Of a stretch of DNA of 12,533 nucleotides, positions 1-6,426 are shown one piece after another. The stretch spans positions 1 through 12,533 of the forward strand of contig CAZOBH010000025.1 of the NCBI GenBank assembly GCA_964578175.1, in the 5' to 3' direction. The notes beneath the pieces were generated by a model. That model saw only the letters and a program-made list of their open reading frames with translations. It was not told the origin of the DNA and ran no database searches. This DNA is from RUG11788 sp964578175 (GTDB lineage: Bacteria; Bacillota_I; Bacilli_A; RF39; UBA660). The stretch's first letter is position 1. Every line of letters begins with the position of its first letter. The position numbers were made by a program, and so were the translations under genes.

Positions 1-549
1 TTTAAGGAAATAGCTAATAATGGTGGTTACCAAGTAGAAGTTAGTGATATTACTAGTGGTGGTAAAACATTGTTATGGCATTCAACAAACAATGAATCTC
101 AATTAAAAAATAATTATGATATAGCTATACTTCAAGAACAAACAGATTCAATGGAAAGTAATTTAACCCAATATACAAATGGAGCTAAAAATGTTGCTAG
201 TTATTTAAGAAATGGAAATAGTAAAATAACTATTTATGTAAGACAATGTTGGGGATATAAATCTAATATAAATAATAATAAACATAAAGCTGTTCAAAAT
301 AATGCTGAAAGTGTAGCAAAATCAATTAATGGATATGTTATAAAAGATGGAGAAGCATGGGATAAAGGAATGAATTACAAAGATTTATATGCAGATGATA
401 CTCATCAAAATCAAGAAGGTGCATATTTATCTGCCCTATGTATTTATAAGTCTTTAACTGGAGATGATCCTACTAAAATAACTTATTATGCAGGAATAGA
501 TAAAAATTTAGCTATTAAATTTCAAGAAATAGCAAAAGATATATGTTAA
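1..549 (+). CDS. SGNH/GDSL-type hydrolase, C-terminal part (5' end outside window)
   Basis: The reading frame is open from the first base of the window, so this is the C-terminal part of a longer protein (about 182 residues visible, ending TAA). The segment DIAILQEQTDS after a predicted beta strand fits the block III region of SGNH hydrolases. Near the end, DDTHQNQEGAYLSALCIYK contains the Asp-x-x-His of block V (codons 394-405), followed by the usual G-x-YL-x-A helix and LTG. This arrangement resembles the SGNH/DUF4886-like group. The expected role is hydrolysis of an ester, such as an acetyl group on a glycan; the substrate cannot be told. The nucleophilic Ser block and any signal peptide lie upstream of the window. 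A TTG at 70 could be taken as a start, but there is no reason to prefer it over the continuous upstream frame. It is the only plus-strand gene here and converges on the minus-strand genes. Confidence 0.75.
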   Translation, partial: FKEIANNGGYQVEVSDITSGGKTLLWHSTNNESQLKNNYDIAILQEQTDSMESNLTQYTNGAKNVASYLRNGNSKITIYVRQCWGYKSNINNNKHKAVQNNAESVAKSINGYVIKDGEAWDKGMNYKDLYADDTHQNQEGAYLSALCIYKSLTGDDPTKITYYAGIDKNLAIKFQEIAKDIC

Positions 550-578
550 AAGAAGTACTAATCTTGTACTTCTTTTTT
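549..578 (+). terminator. Intrinsic terminator of the hydrolase gene, probably bidirectional
   Basis: A 10-bp perfect stem (AAAGAAGTAC at 549-558 with GTACTTCTTT at 566-575) has a 7-nt loop and is followed by further T residues. It begins at the last base of the plus-strand stop codon. Read on the minus strand it also has a short T run, so it can stop transcription from the convergent genes as well. Confidence 0.85.
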
Positions 579-705
579 ATTATTATATTCATTCTTATAT
601 ATATTAATTAATTCTTCATAGTCATTATAGTTTTTACTAAATTCAAATTCTTTATTTACCCTGTTGATAAAAAACTAGATATATTACACCTGAAACTAAG
701 TACAT
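558..705 (-). pseudogene. Frameshifted small gene, about 48 aa if one T is removed
   Basis: Downstream of the TM/hydrolase fusion gene an ATG at 705 follows AAAGG at a 10-nt spacing. The frame reads MYLVSGVIYLVFYQQGK and stops after 17 codons. At a run of six T (A6 at 669-674 on the plus strand), removing one T would join the first 12 codons to a second open frame. That second frame encodes a charged, Asn/Lys/Glu/Tyr-rich tail ending ...NNKKEVQD with TAG at 558-560, for 48 aa in total. The first part is hydrophobic and the tail hydrophilic, as in a small single-pass membrane protein, and both parts use codons like the neighbouring genes. It may be a recent pseudogene, an assembly or polymerase error in the homopolymer, or a slippage-expressed gene. 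I do not recognise the family. Its 3' end lies inside the convergent terminator. Confidence 0.45.
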
Positions 706-736
706 ATCTTCACTACCTTTATTTTCTGTTTATTTA

Positions 737-2056
737 TTAATATGTATCAAATACATACCATCTTCTAGCTCCCCATCCATCATATCCATATGCTTTCTTT
801 ATTTCGGCATATTCAGCCTCTTCTGAATATTCACTAGGAATATCAACTCTTACTTTATAATTTCTTGTAATTCTATATCTACTTCCTCCATCATAAAGTA
901 CGATATGATCATTATATACTTCTCCAACGATTACATTATGTCTACCTATTCCCCAGTTAGATTCATCTGTTTTATCTACTCTATGATCAAAGAAATAGAC
1001 TCCATCTCCTACTTTTAAATCTCTTAAAGTAGTAGGTTTAGGATATATTTGTTTATCTCTTTTAATACCTAATTTTTGATATGTAAATACTTCCAAATCA
1101 CCACATTCTGAAGACATCATATCTATTCCGTTTTTCCCAGATATTACATCATCAAATGTACCTTTAAACTTTCTTACAGTCATATTTGTACCATAATAGA
1201 AGGCATCATCTGTATAATTACTTCCTCCCCATTTAACATGTCTTTCACCGACTTTACCTAATTCTCCTGCTGAATAATCCCATCCATACATATACATCCA
1301 ACCAAGTACATATTCAGCTGTTAGTTGAAAATCAGCTACACTTCTTCCTTCACAAGTTCTTCCATAGTATTCAGAAAAAACTCCACCTAAACTACTGCTA
1401 TATTTTTCGAATCCACCACGACTATTTATATAACTATTAAAATTAGCTGCAGTAAAATCATATAAATGTTGTTCCACTATTCTTAAAGTACCGCACGAAA
1501 ATTGTGATTTAACTATTTTACTAGTGCAAGTAAAATCTAAGTTTCCAACTCCTCTTCTTATCCATTCTTCTCTTGCTATTTCTTCATTTTTCTTTCTTGC
1601 TTCTTCTCTATCATTAGCTATTTTTTTTCTTTCTTCTGCTGCTTTTTTCTTTTCTTCACTATAATCCTTTTTTAAATTTTTTTCATAATATTCACAAGCA
1701 TTTTTATCATTAATAAAACAGTTTATACATTCACTCATAGGTAATACACCTAAAGACTTATACATTAACTGAACAATAGTAACCACAAAGAAAATAGATA
1801 CCATTGCAATAACTCTTGGTATTATTTTTTTTGTAGGTTTTATCTTTTTAGGATCTTCACTAGTTACATATTTAAATATATCAATTGCTATAAATAGTAA
1901 TAATATTCCAGGAACTAAAAATTTAATTAAATTTATTAAAGTACCAATTAACTCTGGTAATGCACCAGGAATACCATTATATCCTCCACATGATGCAAAT
2001 GTATCTGCATAAACTACATCACATAAACATAAAATAATAAATAATACTTTTTTCAT
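737..2056 (-). CDS. Secreted two-TM protein fused to a C-terminal NlpC/P60-like (Cys-His) domain
   Basis: Residues in 439-aa numbering. Residues 1-17 look like a signal peptide ending VVYA. Two membrane segments follow at about 35-58 and 79-100, joined by a Lys-rich loop (DPKKIKPTKK) that should be cytoplasmic and would place the C-terminus outside. The TM hairpin resembles the small VirB2/TrbC-like pilin modules, a loose comparison. Next come a cysteine cluster (C110, C113, C121), a Glu/Lys/Arg-rich coiled coil (about 128-168), and a C-terminal domain. In it C318 (MSSECGDLE), the strand LKVGDGVYFFDH, H373 (GRHNVIVGEV), and H384 or D389 match the Cys-His order of NlpC/P60-CHAP peptidoglycan hydrolases. 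The usual DCSG around the Cys is degenerate, so activity is uncertain. The ATG at 2056 is chosen over an upstream GTG at 2065 because AGGTG sits six bases before it. Likely role: an envelope hydrolase held at the membrane. Confidence 0.65.
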   Translation of the reverse strand: MKKVLFIILCLCDVVYADTFASCGGYNGIPGALPELIGTLINLIKFLVPGILLLFIAIDIFKYVTSEDPKKIKPTKKIIPRVIAMVSIFFVVTIVQLMYKSLGVLPMSECINCFINDKNACEYYEKNLKKDYSEEKKKAAEERKKIANDREEARKKNEEIAREEWIRRGVGNLDFTCTSKIVKSQFSCGTLRIVEQHLYDFTAANFNSYINSRGGFEKYSSSLGGVFSEYYGRTCEGRSVADFQLTAEYVLGWMYMYGWDYSAGELGKVGERHVKWGGSNYTDDAFYYGTNMTVRKFKGTFDDVISGKNGIDMMSSECGDLEVFTYQKLGIKRDKQIYPKPTTLRDLKVGDGVYFFDHRVDKTDESNWGIGRHNVIVGEVYNDHIVLYDGGSRYRITRNYKVRVDIPSEYSEEAEYAEIKKAYGYDGWGARRWYVFDTY

Positions 2057-2073
2057 AAGTAACACCTATTATA

Positions 2074-2082
2074 ATTATACCA
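2074..2082 (-). promoter_or_regulatory. Extended -10 promoter of the TM/hydrolase fusion gene
   Basis: On the minus strand TGGTATAAT (TG at 2081-2082, TATAAT at 2074-2079) matches an extended -10 element. No good -35 is seen 16-18 nt upstream. A second TATAAT follows directly at 2068-2073. Initiation about seven bases downstream would give a leader of only about 11 nt beginning at the AGGTG Shine-Dalgarno. Confidence 0.5.
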
Positions 2083-2104
2083 TTAAGATATAAATATTTA
2101 TAAA

Positions 2105-2140
2105 TAATAAAAAAACAAGTGTAAAACTTGTCTTTTTTTA
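2105..2140 (-). terminator. Intrinsic terminator of the sortase gene
   Basis: The stem ACAAGT/ACTTGT (2115-2120 with 2126-2131) has a 5-nt loop and is extended by A-rich/T-rich flanks. It lies immediately after the sortase stop codon and has a long T run in the minus-strand direction. Confidence 0.85.
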
Positions 2141-2872
2141 TTATTTTTCTATTAGTTTAGCATGTAAAACTACTCTTTTTTTACCTCTTTCTAAACAACT
2201 AGATAATGTTAATATTTTATCATTTTCATTTAATAAAATTTTATAATTATAAATAGATCTTGATTCTAGTTCTTTTAAAAATTCTAAATATTCCTTTTCA
2301 TTTTTAAAATCAGTTTTTATATAGTAATCTTCTGGTTTTATAGAATAAGTAGAAAACACTTGATATTTATATGAATTATTTTCTGTAACAAATTCAATTA
2401 TATGATTATCTTTATTAGTATACCAATCAGATTTTAATACATTTCCTAAAGTACCAAACATACTTCCATTTCTAGTATTATGACCGTAAATAACTATATT
2501 TTTATCATTATTATCTAATTCATTTCTAAAATCAACAAATACCCACCCAGCTTTATTAGTTTCTTTATTAAAATTATGTTTTAAATAATATTTATTATCT
2601 TTTGTTTGAACAACTACATAATCAATATTAGTATTATTTACTTTTATATAACCAACAGTATCAGGATTTTGTTTCTTTAATTTTTCCCAATCTATATTAT
2701 ATTTTTTATCTATCTCATCTAATTCTATAGAAGTATCTAATTCTTTTTTTATATCTCTATTCTTATCATTATCTTTTTTCCAAGTAATTATATTATATCC
2801 AGAATATATTATTCCAAATAAACATATAATTATAACAAAATCTATTATTAATAATTTTATTTTTTTCTTCAT
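2141..2872 (-). CDS. Class B sortase
   Basis: This membrane-anchored Cys transpeptidase joins sorting-signal proteins to cell-wall peptidoglycan or to pilus subunits. The 243-aa protein has one N-terminal membrane segment (about 7-29) and then the sortase fold. The class B hallmark NPDTVGYIKVNNTNIDYVVVQ (about 69-89) leads to the catalytic His131 in YGHNTRNGSMFG. Cys226 lies in TLSSC, and Arg233 is seven residues later in KKRVVLH. Length and motif order fit class B sortases. The start at 2872 follows AAGGAG at normal spacing. No LPXTG- or NPQTN-like C-terminal sorting signal was found in any protein of the window, so the substrates must lie elsewhere. The gene has its own putative -10 box and its own terminator, so it can be a single-gene unit, although the upstream membrane protein gene is only 49 nt away. 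Confidence 0.95.
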   Translation of the reverse strand: MKKKIKLLIIDFVIIICLFGIIYSGYNIITWKKDNDKNRDIKKELDTSIELDEIDKKYNIDWEKLKKQNPDTVGYIKVNNTNIDYVVVQTKDNKYYLKHNFNKETNKAGWVFVDFRNELDNNDKNIVIYGHNTRNGSMFGTLGNVLKSDWYTNKDNHIIEFVTENNSYKYQVFSTYSIKPEDYYIKTDFKNEKEYLEFLKELESRSIYNYKILLNENDKILTLSSCLERGKKRVVLHAKLIEK

Positions 2873-2890
2873 AATATACTCCTTATATTT

Positions 2891-2899
2891 ATAATAACA
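2891..2899 (-). promoter_or_regulatory. Putative extended -10 promoter of the sortase gene
   Basis: Minus-strand TGTTATTAT (TG at 2898-2899, box at 2891-2896) matches the extended -10 pattern at five of six box positions. It lies 18 nt before the start codon, the same spacing as the other units. No clear -35 is seen. The base composition makes chance matches easy. Confidence 0.3.
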
Positions 2900-2900
2900 T

Positions 2901-2923
2901 AAAAAAGCAGATTAAATCTGCTT
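2901..2923 (-). terminator. Intrinsic terminator overlapping the stop codon of the AKPVLYLYP-domain gene
   Basis: An 8-bp perfect stem AAGCAGAT/ATCTGCTT (2905-2912 with 2916-2923) has a 3-nt loop and runs into six T on the minus strand. The gene's TAA (2922-2924) shares its first two plus-strand positions with the stem. Confidence 0.85.
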
Positions 2924-4892
2924 AATCATAGTTTATTCCTCCCCATTCAACAGCTGCAAATCCAGTTCTATTGAATTTAGTAAGTTTTTCTTCTTTAATA
3001 TTAGTTTTCTTATCTACTTTTTTAACATGAATAGCTACTCTTAATAGTGAATCAGGTCTAGGACTTATATTTATCTTACTATTAGAATTTCTTTCTTCTG
3101 TTAATTCAAAATAAACTAATGATTTTTCATTCTTTTCAAGTATTGGCAACCAATACATTATAAATTCATTTCTTTCTCTAGGATTTAATCCAATTAAAGA
3201 TAATTTTTCTTCAAGGAATTTAATTGCATTATCTTTTTCAACATAAAATCCAGTTTTAAAATCAACTAAATGATTTTTCTTTTCCTCCCAATATAATCCA
3301 TAATAATAGTTTCCATTTTGATCGTATAAATCTCCATTAGGTTTTGCAGTTACTATCCAACTATTATTATATTTTGGATATGTAGTAGTTAAATTATTAG
3401 GATTATCAAATGTTACTTTTACTTTTGTTTCTTTTTTAGGATATAAATATAATACTGGTTTAGCATAATTTGCTTCTACTGTAGCTAATTTATAACTTTT
3501 AGTCTCTCCTGTTGTTGGATTGTAATAATATTCTACTCCTGTTTCATTAGAATATTCAAATATCATATAAATTCCAGATGGTTTTCCTTCATCATTTGTT
3601 CCTTTAAGTTCTTCAGCATCATACCATCCAGACATTGGATAATGGTAAATCATTCCTTTCTTATAATTACCCAATTCTTTTGTAAATGTGCCTTCTATAT
3701 CAGTAATTATTATCTTATTTTTTGAATTTACTGCAACAACATAATTTTTATCTTTCGCTTTAAAAATATGTAAGATTTTACTGTATGAACCTGTTTCAGC
3801 TAGTTTATTTCCTGATTTATCATATTTTATAATACTTTTATTTTTACCAATATATATATTATCTTTTTCATTTAATACAACATTATAATCAACAAAATCA
3901 GATATCATCTTACCATCAAGATTATAGATTCTAATTGGTGCCATATCATCAACAGCATACATTATACCATAAGCAAAGTTTCCATCTACTTCAAAGGAAC
4001 TGACAGTTTCATCTTTTATTATCACTTTTTCTTCTTCAGTTGATAATAAATATCCAGCATGACTTTTACTAGTAGTTATATCTGCTGATAATAATCCTTT
4101 TCCAACTGCTTCCATATTTGTATACTTCTTATCATATAATTTTGTTTTCTTTTCAATGTTATAAAAACAATAATCAGTATTATCTGAATCATTACTATTA
4201 TAGTAAATAGTTCCATATAGTTTGTCTTTATCTCCATAAAAATATGCATTAGTATAATTCTTGTCTATCTCAACTTCAATAGTTTTTAAATTATCTTTAT
4301 CTAATAACTTATATTTATCTCCTTTATTTAATAGAACATAAACATCGCTATATTCTGCAGATGTAGATAATCCATAATCACTTTCTTTTAGCGTATAAAC
4401 ATTGATACTTTTTTCATATTTATTATAATCAACCACATTTAACCCATTATCTAAATATGAAAATATTTTTTCTGAGTCAAAATGTTTTACATCATTTACT
4501 TTTGTTCCAAAATCAAATACAAGTCCAGATAATCTATCATATATTTTTAAAGTTTCATCAAAATACAAATATTCTGGATAAGAAGACGCTATAACTTTAG
4601 CATTCTCTGAAGTTACTGGTATTTTAGTTTCATCATCTTCATCAGTAATATATTTATCTGACTTAAATTCCTTTCCTTCAATAGTTTTAACTGTTACTTC
4701 TTTTACCTCTTCTTTTTCTTTCTTTTCAACTTGTTTTGGTTCTTCTTTTTCGTTTTTATCAAAGAACCCATTTAAATATAAATAACCACATATCCCTGCA
4801 ATAATTAATAATATTATTATAATAATTATTAATACCTTTTTAGATTTTTTTGGTTTTTCATCAAAACTAATATTATTCTCACCATTTTCCAT
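2922..4892 (-). CDS. Membrane-anchored extracellular protein with C-terminal AKPV(I/L)YLYP domain
   Basis: The 656-aa protein starts with a short Lys-rich cytoplasmic tail and one strongly hydrophobic membrane segment (about 20-42). A Glu/Lys linker (about 45-75) follows, and the rest should be outside the cell. Residues about 95-470 are a series of beta-strand-like units with recurring Tyr, Asp and Gly turns (for example IRIYNLDGKMISDF and IIKYDKSGNKLAET), consistent with a propeller-like repeat domain; this is inference. Residues 477-656 carry three motifs: AKPVLYLYP, GLNPRERNEFIMYWLPILEKN, and SPRPDSLLRVAIHV followed by RTGFAAVEWGG. I know this arrangement from a widespread uncharacterised domain of bacteria and fungi; its biochemical role is not known to me. 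The ATG at 4892 has GGAGG eight bases upstream. The sortase follows, but this protein has an N-terminal anchor and no sorting signal. Confidence 0.8.
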   Translation of the reverse strand: MENGENNISFDEKPKKSKKVLIIIIIILLIIAGICGYLYLNGFFDKNEKEEPKQVEKKEKEEVKEVTVKTIEGKEFKSDKYITDEDDETKIPVTSENAKVIASSYPEYLYFDETLKIYDRLSGLVFDFGTKVNDVKHFDSEKIFSYLDNGLNVVDYNKYEKSINVYTLKESDYGLSTSAEYSDVYVLLNKGDKYKLLDKDNLKTIEVEIDKNYTNAYFYGDKDKLYGTIYYNSNDSDNTDYCFYNIEKKTKLYDKKYTNMEAVGKGLLSADITTSKSHAGYLLSTEEEKVIIKDETVSSFEVDGNFAYGIMYAVDDMAPIRIYNLDGKMISDFVDYNVVLNEKDNIYIGKNKSIIKYDKSGNKLAETGSYSKILHIFKAKDKNYVVAVNSKNKIIITDIEGTFTKELGNYKKGMIYHYPMSGWYDAEELKGTNDEGKPSGIYMIFEYSNETGVEYYYNPTTGETKSYKLATVEANYAKPVLYLYPKKETKVKVTFDNPNNLTTTYPKYNNSWIVTAKPNGDLYDQNGNYYYGLYWEEKKNHLVDFKTGFYVEKDNAIKFLEEKLSLIGLNPRERNEFIMYWLPILEKNEKSLVYFELTEERNSNSKINISPRPDSLLRVAIHVKKVDKKTNIKEEKLTKFNRTGFAAVEWGGINYD

Positions 4893-4914
4893 TTTTTTAT
4901 CCTCCTATTATAAT

Positions 4915-4923
4915 CTTATATCA
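4915..4923 (-). promoter_or_regulatory. Putative extended -10 promoter of the AKPVLYLYP-domain gene
   Basis: Minus-strand TGATATAAG (TG at 4922-4923, TATAAG at 4915-4920) lies 22 nt before the start codon. A TATAAT at 4907-4912 is closer but would put the transcription start downstream of the Shine-Dalgarno. No convincing -35 is visible. Confidence 0.3.
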
Positions 4924-4986
4924 AACTAAATTATTATTTAAGATACTATTTAATTTTTTAATATATGTTTTACATTTTATGTAAAT

Positions 4987-5012
4987 AAAAAAGATATCAT
5001 TTGATATCTTTT
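4987..5012 (-). terminator. Intrinsic terminator of the peptide/phosphatase/lipoprotein operon
   Basis: AAAAGATATC at 4989-4998 pairs with GATATCTTTT at 5003-5012 around an ATTT loop, directly after the lipoprotein stop codon. A T run follows in the minus direction. Confidence 0.85.
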
Positions 5013-5014
5013 AT

Positions 5015-5443
5015 TTAATTAATTGTACAACTATAACCTTGAGTTTCTAAATCTTCTTTTGCTTTTTCTGGACTAGTCATCTTGTCTAATTGATTCTTAG
5101 CAATTTTATCTACATCAAATCTAGATGATAGTCTTAAATGTTTGTTTTCAATATTTTGTTTACAATCAGTAAATGCATCTTTATATTGTGCCATACTATT
5201 TTTAACTGTAGTACATAAGTCTTGTTTTCCAATAACTTCTATTTGAGCATCATTATATGATGTTAAATCCATATCATATGAGAAGTCCATTGTTTTAATA
5301 GTATTTCCTTTAAATCCAACGTTAAATGTAATGTCAACACCACTTGCAGTTTGAGTACAAACTAGTGTCCTTTCTCTTCCACATCCAGTAACTAGTAAAA
5401 GTACTGCACATAAACATACACTTAAAATAATATTTCTTTTCAT
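5015..5443 (-). CDS. Small lipoprotein of unknown function
   Basis: The 142-aa protein has a Lys/Arg start, a hydrophobic core and the lipobox LVTGC with Cys21 as the lipidation site, so it should be anchored outside the membrane by diacylglycerol. The mature part starts GRERTLVC and has about 120 residues. It contains further Cys residues and a beta-rich N-terminal half (VDITFNVGFKGNTIKTMDFSY), and ends YSCTIN. Four mature Cys (in LVC, DLC, DC and YSC contexts) could form disulfides. The general layout recalls the YehR/DUF1307-type small lipoproteins, but I cannot confirm this. The start at 5443 follows GAAGGGAGAG. The gene lies 37 nt after the phosphatase gene with no hairpin between, so it is probably the last gene of that operon; the strong hairpin at 4987-5012 follows. 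Confidence 0.75.
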   Translation of the reverse strand: MKRNIILSVCLCAVLLLVTGCGRERTLVCTQTASGVDITFNVGFKGNTIKTMDFSYDMDLTSYNDAQIEVIGKQDLCTTVKNSMAQYKDAFTDCKQNIENKHLRLSSRFDVDKIAKNQLDKMTSPEKAKEDLETQGYSCTIN

Positions 5444-5480
5444 AGTATCTCTCTCCCTTCTACATTAAATCTATCACCTG

Positions 5481-5921
5481 CTAAATATTTTTACAATATA
5501 TTTTAATAAACTTATCTATTCCCTCAACTAGATCATAATATGTTGTATAAAAATCACCAGTATACCAAGGGTCAGCTATATCTCTATCTAACAGTTTAAT
5601 TACTTTATTATCTTTATCATCAAATATATTTTTTACATCTTTAATATTTGATTCACTCATACATATAAAATAATCATATTTTAGATATTCATCTTTTTTT
5701 AACTTTCTAGCTATGTGTTTATCTATAGGTATATTCATATCAGTTAACATCTTTTTAGCTTTAGGATACATTTCATTACCTTCTTCTTCGTTAGAAGTAG
5801 CTCTAGATGTTATTAGAAATTTATTAGAAAGACCAAGTTTATTTATTTTATCTTTCATAATATATTCTGCCATAGGACTTCTACAAATATTACCTAAACA
5901 TACAAAACATATTTTTATCAT
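5481..5921 (-). CDS. Low-molecular-weight protein tyrosine phosphatase
   Basis: This is a cytoplasmic enzyme that removes phosphate from protein Tyr (in some bacteria Arg) through a phospho-Cys intermediate. The 146-aa length is typical. The P-loop is at the N-terminus, CLGNICRSPMAE, with nucleophile Cys8 and Arg14. The general acid Asp117 lies in IADPWYTGDF, and the usual ATS...EEGN and PKAKKML segments lie between. All catalytic residues are present, so it should be active. The ATG at 5921 begins two bases after the TAA of the 62-aa gene. It has only a weak Shine-Dalgarno, so translation is probably coupled to that gene. It ends with TAG, the only non-TAA stop among the intact genes. In Gram-positive bacteria such enzymes often regulate envelope polysaccharide or signalling kinases. 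A kinase-like gene is upstream, but the link is inference. Confidence 0.95.
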   Translation of the reverse strand: MIKICFVCLGNICRSPMAEYIMKDKINKLGLSNKFLITSRATSNEEEGNEMYPKAKKMLTDMNIPIDKHIARKLKKDEYLKYDYFICMSESNIKDVKNIFDDKDNKVIKLLDRDIADPWYTGDFYTTYYDLVEGIDKFIKIYCKNI

Positions 5922-5923
5922 AT

Positions 5924-6112
5924 TTATTTTTTACCAACTGATCTTTCAAATTGTTCTTTAGCAGCTTCATAATCTAATGGTGTACCAGCTAAAACGTTGT
6001 TTAACTCGTCTATTGTTAATTCATCAGTTTCTAAACTTTGTATATTTTCCTTTAAACTTTCAAGTTCAGTTTTAGACATTGTATCTATTCTAGCATCTAC
6101 ATTTTCATTCAT
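5924..6112 (-). CDS. 62-aa peptide with RiPP-leader-like motif
   Basis: The protein is short, acidic and largely helical. Its centre, TDELTIDELNNVLAG (residues 29-43), resembles the C-terminal end of leader peptides of ribosomally made, modified peptides and class II bacteriocins (pattern E-L-(S/T)-x-x-E-L-x-x-V-x-(G/A)-G). A tail of 19 residues follows, TPLDYEAAKEQFERSVGKK. The tail has no Cys, one Thr and one Ser, so a lanthionine product is unlikely; an unmodified peptide or a regulatory helical protein is possible. A good Shine-Dalgarno (AGGAGG, eight bases before the ATG at 6112) supports real translation. It is followed two bases later by the Tyr phosphatase gene. No leader peptidase, transporter or modification enzyme is seen in the window apart from the separate kinase-like gene. 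It could equally be a small helical adaptor or antitoxin-like protein. Function is not known. Confidence 0.6.
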   Translation of the reverse strand: MNENVDARIDTMSKTELESLKENIQSLETDELTIDELNNVLAGTPLDYEAAKEQFERSVGKK

Positions 6113-6147
6113 TTTCTTAACCTCCTATCATAATTTTAATGTATTTT

Positions 6148-6312
6148 TTATATTTTTGAAATATCTTTAATTATATACTCATATCCAAATGATCCTTCAA
6201 CAATTTCAAATGTTATTTTATATTTTCGATCAACTTCAAATAAATCTTTATTAATTTTTTTATTATTTTTTTCTATATATGATAGTTGAATTTCAGTTCC
6301 ATCCTTTCTATT
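6148..6312 (-). pseudogene. Short open frame without a normal start, possible degraded gene
   Basis: This 54-codon frame runs from just after TAA (6313-6315) to TAA at 6148-6150. It reads like a protein at its end (KITFEIVEGSFGYEYIIKDI) but has no ATG, GTG or TTG start in its first half. ATT at 6291 lies behind AAAGGATGG and could be a rare start. An ATG at 6302 sits in another frame and gives only MELKFNYHI. Its position 17-28 nt after an extended -10 box, and 35 nt before the 62-aa gene, is where the first gene of the operon would be. Either it is a gene broken near its start, or a leader region open by chance in A+T-rich DNA. Confidence 0.3.
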
Positions 6313-6319
6313 TTATTTA

Positions 6320-6328
6320 ATTATAACA
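6320..6328 (-). promoter_or_regulatory. Extended -10 promoter of the peptide/phosphatase/lipoprotein operon
   Basis: Minus-strand TGTTATAAT (TG at 6327-6328, TATAAT at 6320-6325) is a perfect extended -10. The -35 region is poor (TAATAT at 17-nt spacing). It lies just downstream of the kinase-like gene's terminator and just upstream of the operon. Confidence 0.6.
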
Positions 6329-6389
6329 TATTAATATAGAAAATATTATTTATGAAATAATGTATATAATAAAAGAATAATTATTAAAA

Positions 6390-6426
6390 AATAAAAAGAA
6401 TTTATTTAATAGTAATAAATTCTTTT
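6390..6426 (-). terminator. Intrinsic terminator inside the 3' end of the kinase-like gene
   Basis: A 13-bp perfect stem (AAAAGAATTTATT at 6394-6406 with AATAAATTCTTTT at 6414-6426) with a 7-nt loop contains the kinase-like gene's TAA. It is followed on the minus strand by a T-rich tail. The stem is mostly A-T pairs. Confidence 0.75.

Noticed and set aside
2057..2065. GTG start of the TM/hydrolase gene
   Set aside because: The GTG is part of the AGGTG that serves the ATG at 2056, and that ATG begins a standard MKK signal peptide.
2654..2668. NPDTV in the sortase as an NPQTN-like sorting signal
   Set aside because: It lies near the start of the class B catalytic domain, where this segment is part of the family's own conserved sequence, and no TM or basic tail follows it.
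5713..5961. Plus-strand open frame of 82 codons
   Set aside because: It lies opposite the intact Tyr phosphatase gene and the end of the 62-aa gene, has no ribosome site, and its hydrophobic content is the complement of Lys/Asp-rich coding sequence.
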